Below are positions 5,249 through 6,013 of a stretch of DNA of 6,013 bases, piece by piece (position 1 is the first letter of the stretch; each line of letters opens with the position of its first letter). Below the pieces are notes generated by a model. The model was given only the letters and a program-made list of their open reading frames with translations, searched no databases and was not told the DNA's origin. Position numbers and translations under genes: made by a program. Source of the DNA: Desulfobulbaceae bacterium. Lineage in GTDB: Bacteria > Desulfobacterota > Desulfobulbia > Desulfobulbales > Desulfocapsaceae. The stretch lies in assembly GCA_027067035.1 (NCBI GenBank), contig JAMOMO010000433.1:1-6013 (forward strand), given 5' to 3'.

Positions 5249-6013
5249 ATGGAAGTTATTGCTGCATATGGGACAATCCTGATTGTACTTGCTGTGATTT
5301 TCGGTCTGTATATGACCTGGGGAGTTGGAGCAAACGATCTGGCAAACGCCATGGGAACGTCTGTTGGTGCTGGTGCTGTTACGGTAAAGCAGGCCATTGG
5401 TATTGCGATTGTCTTTGAATTTGCCGGAGCTGTTCTGGCCGGTGGCAATGTCACCAAGACCATTCGAAAGGGGATTATTGATCCCACTGCCATTATCTCT
5501 TCCCCTGAGATTCTGGTTTACGGGATGCTGGCAGCTTTGCTGGCTGCCGCGGTCTGGCTGATGATCGCCTCAAGTAAAGGCTGGCCGGTTTCCACGACCC
5601 ATTCAATCGTTGGCGCCCTGATCGGTTTTGCAGTGGTCGGTATCGGTCCGGAGGCTGTGAACTGGGGAAAGGTGGGTAAAATTGTGGCAAGCTGGGTGAT
5701 ATCTCCACTCATCGGAGGCACCATCGCCTTTCTCCTGGTGATGTCCACCAGAAAGCTGATCTTCAACACCGATAATCCCTTGAAAAATGCCAAAAAATAT
5801 GCCCCTTTCTATATATTTCTCGTGGGATTTGTGATCTCCCTTGTGACCCTGTTCAAAGGATTGAAACACCTTAACATCGAGCTCACTGCAGTGCAGAGTT
5901 TTGGGCTGGCCATTGTCATCGGTCTCATGACTGCTGCCGTGGGAATCTTTTTTATTCGCAGGGTGGAAGAGGATCCGGAGGCGGATCAGGATTTCCATTT
6001 TGCCAGTGTGGAA
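5249..6013 (+). CDS. pit: Pit-family inorganic phosphate transporter, 3' end outside window
   Basis: The frame is open for 255 codons from ATG 5249 to the right edge, so the C-terminal part is missing. It is an inner-membrane permease of the PiT family, which takes up phosphate (often as a metal-phosphate complex) with H+ or Na+ symport. The family signature GANDLANAMG is at 27-36, following a first hydrophobic segment (about 4-24). PVSTTHSIVGALIG (113-126) matches the second conserved loop-helix of the family. Further hydrophobic segments lie at about 46-65, 88-107, 119-134, 145-165, 186-203 and 217-236. The last part seen (238-255, rich in Glu/Asp) looks like the start of the central hydrophilic loop, after which the second repeat with another GAND-like motif would be expected. 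The gene follows its PhoU-like partner. Ion preference cannot be told from what is visible. Confidence 0.96.
   Translation, partial: MEVIAAYGTILIVLAVIFGLYMTWGVGANDLANAMGTSVGAGAVTVKQAIGIAIVFEFAGAVLAGGNVTKTIRKGIIDPTAIISSPEILVYGMLAALLAAAVWLMIASSKGWPVSTTHSIVGALIGFAVVGIGPEAVNWGKVGKIVASWVISPLIGGTIAFLLVMSTRKLIFNTDNPLKNAKKYAPFYIFLVGFVISLVTLFKGLKHLNIELTAVQSFGLAIVIGLMTAAVGIFFIRRVEEDPEADQDFHFASVE

Overview
The window looks like chromosomal DNA from a Gram-negative bacterium of intermediate GC content. MutL carries the full set of endonuclease motifs, so the host probably uses nicking-MutL mismatch repair rather than the MutH/Dam scheme of enteric bacteria. Together with a lipoprotein-like 3D-domain protein and a Pit/DUF47 pair, this fits a deltaproteobacterium (Desulfobacterota). 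That placement is inference; no rRNA or other phylogenetic marker is present.

Layout: on the minus strand, mutL (2141-288) runs into a 3D-domain protein (306 down to the left edge), which starts inside the last codons of mutL. This second gene has no stop within the window. A 170-bp divergent intergenic region (2142-2311) separates mutL from a plus-strand gene of 694 codons (2312-4396). That gene encodes an unusual three-part protein: an N-terminal P-loop kinase-like domain, a central FHA-like domain and a C-terminal PPP/calcineurin-like metallophosphatase. A 95-bp gap (4397-4491) with two identical GTGGCCAC palindromes follows. Then come a DUF47/PhoU-like protein (4492-5178) and a Pit-type inorganic phosphate transporter (5249 to the right edge, partial).

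The two right-hand genes form a familiar low-affinity phosphate uptake module, in which the PhoU-like helical protein is the accessory or regulator of the Pit permease. MutL and the 3D protein appear translationally coupled but are not obviously related in function. The 694-aa protein is the most interesting item. It pairs a kinase-like and a phosphatase-like domain around a phosphopeptide-type module, and several signature positions are altered: the FHA Ser is Ala, and the PPP GDxVDRG motif reads GDAVHSE. Its substrate cannot be told from sequence. RNA/DNA end repair, protein phosphorylation control and small-molecule phosphotransfer are all open. No tRNA, rRNA, CRISPR array, insertion sequence or phage feature was seen.
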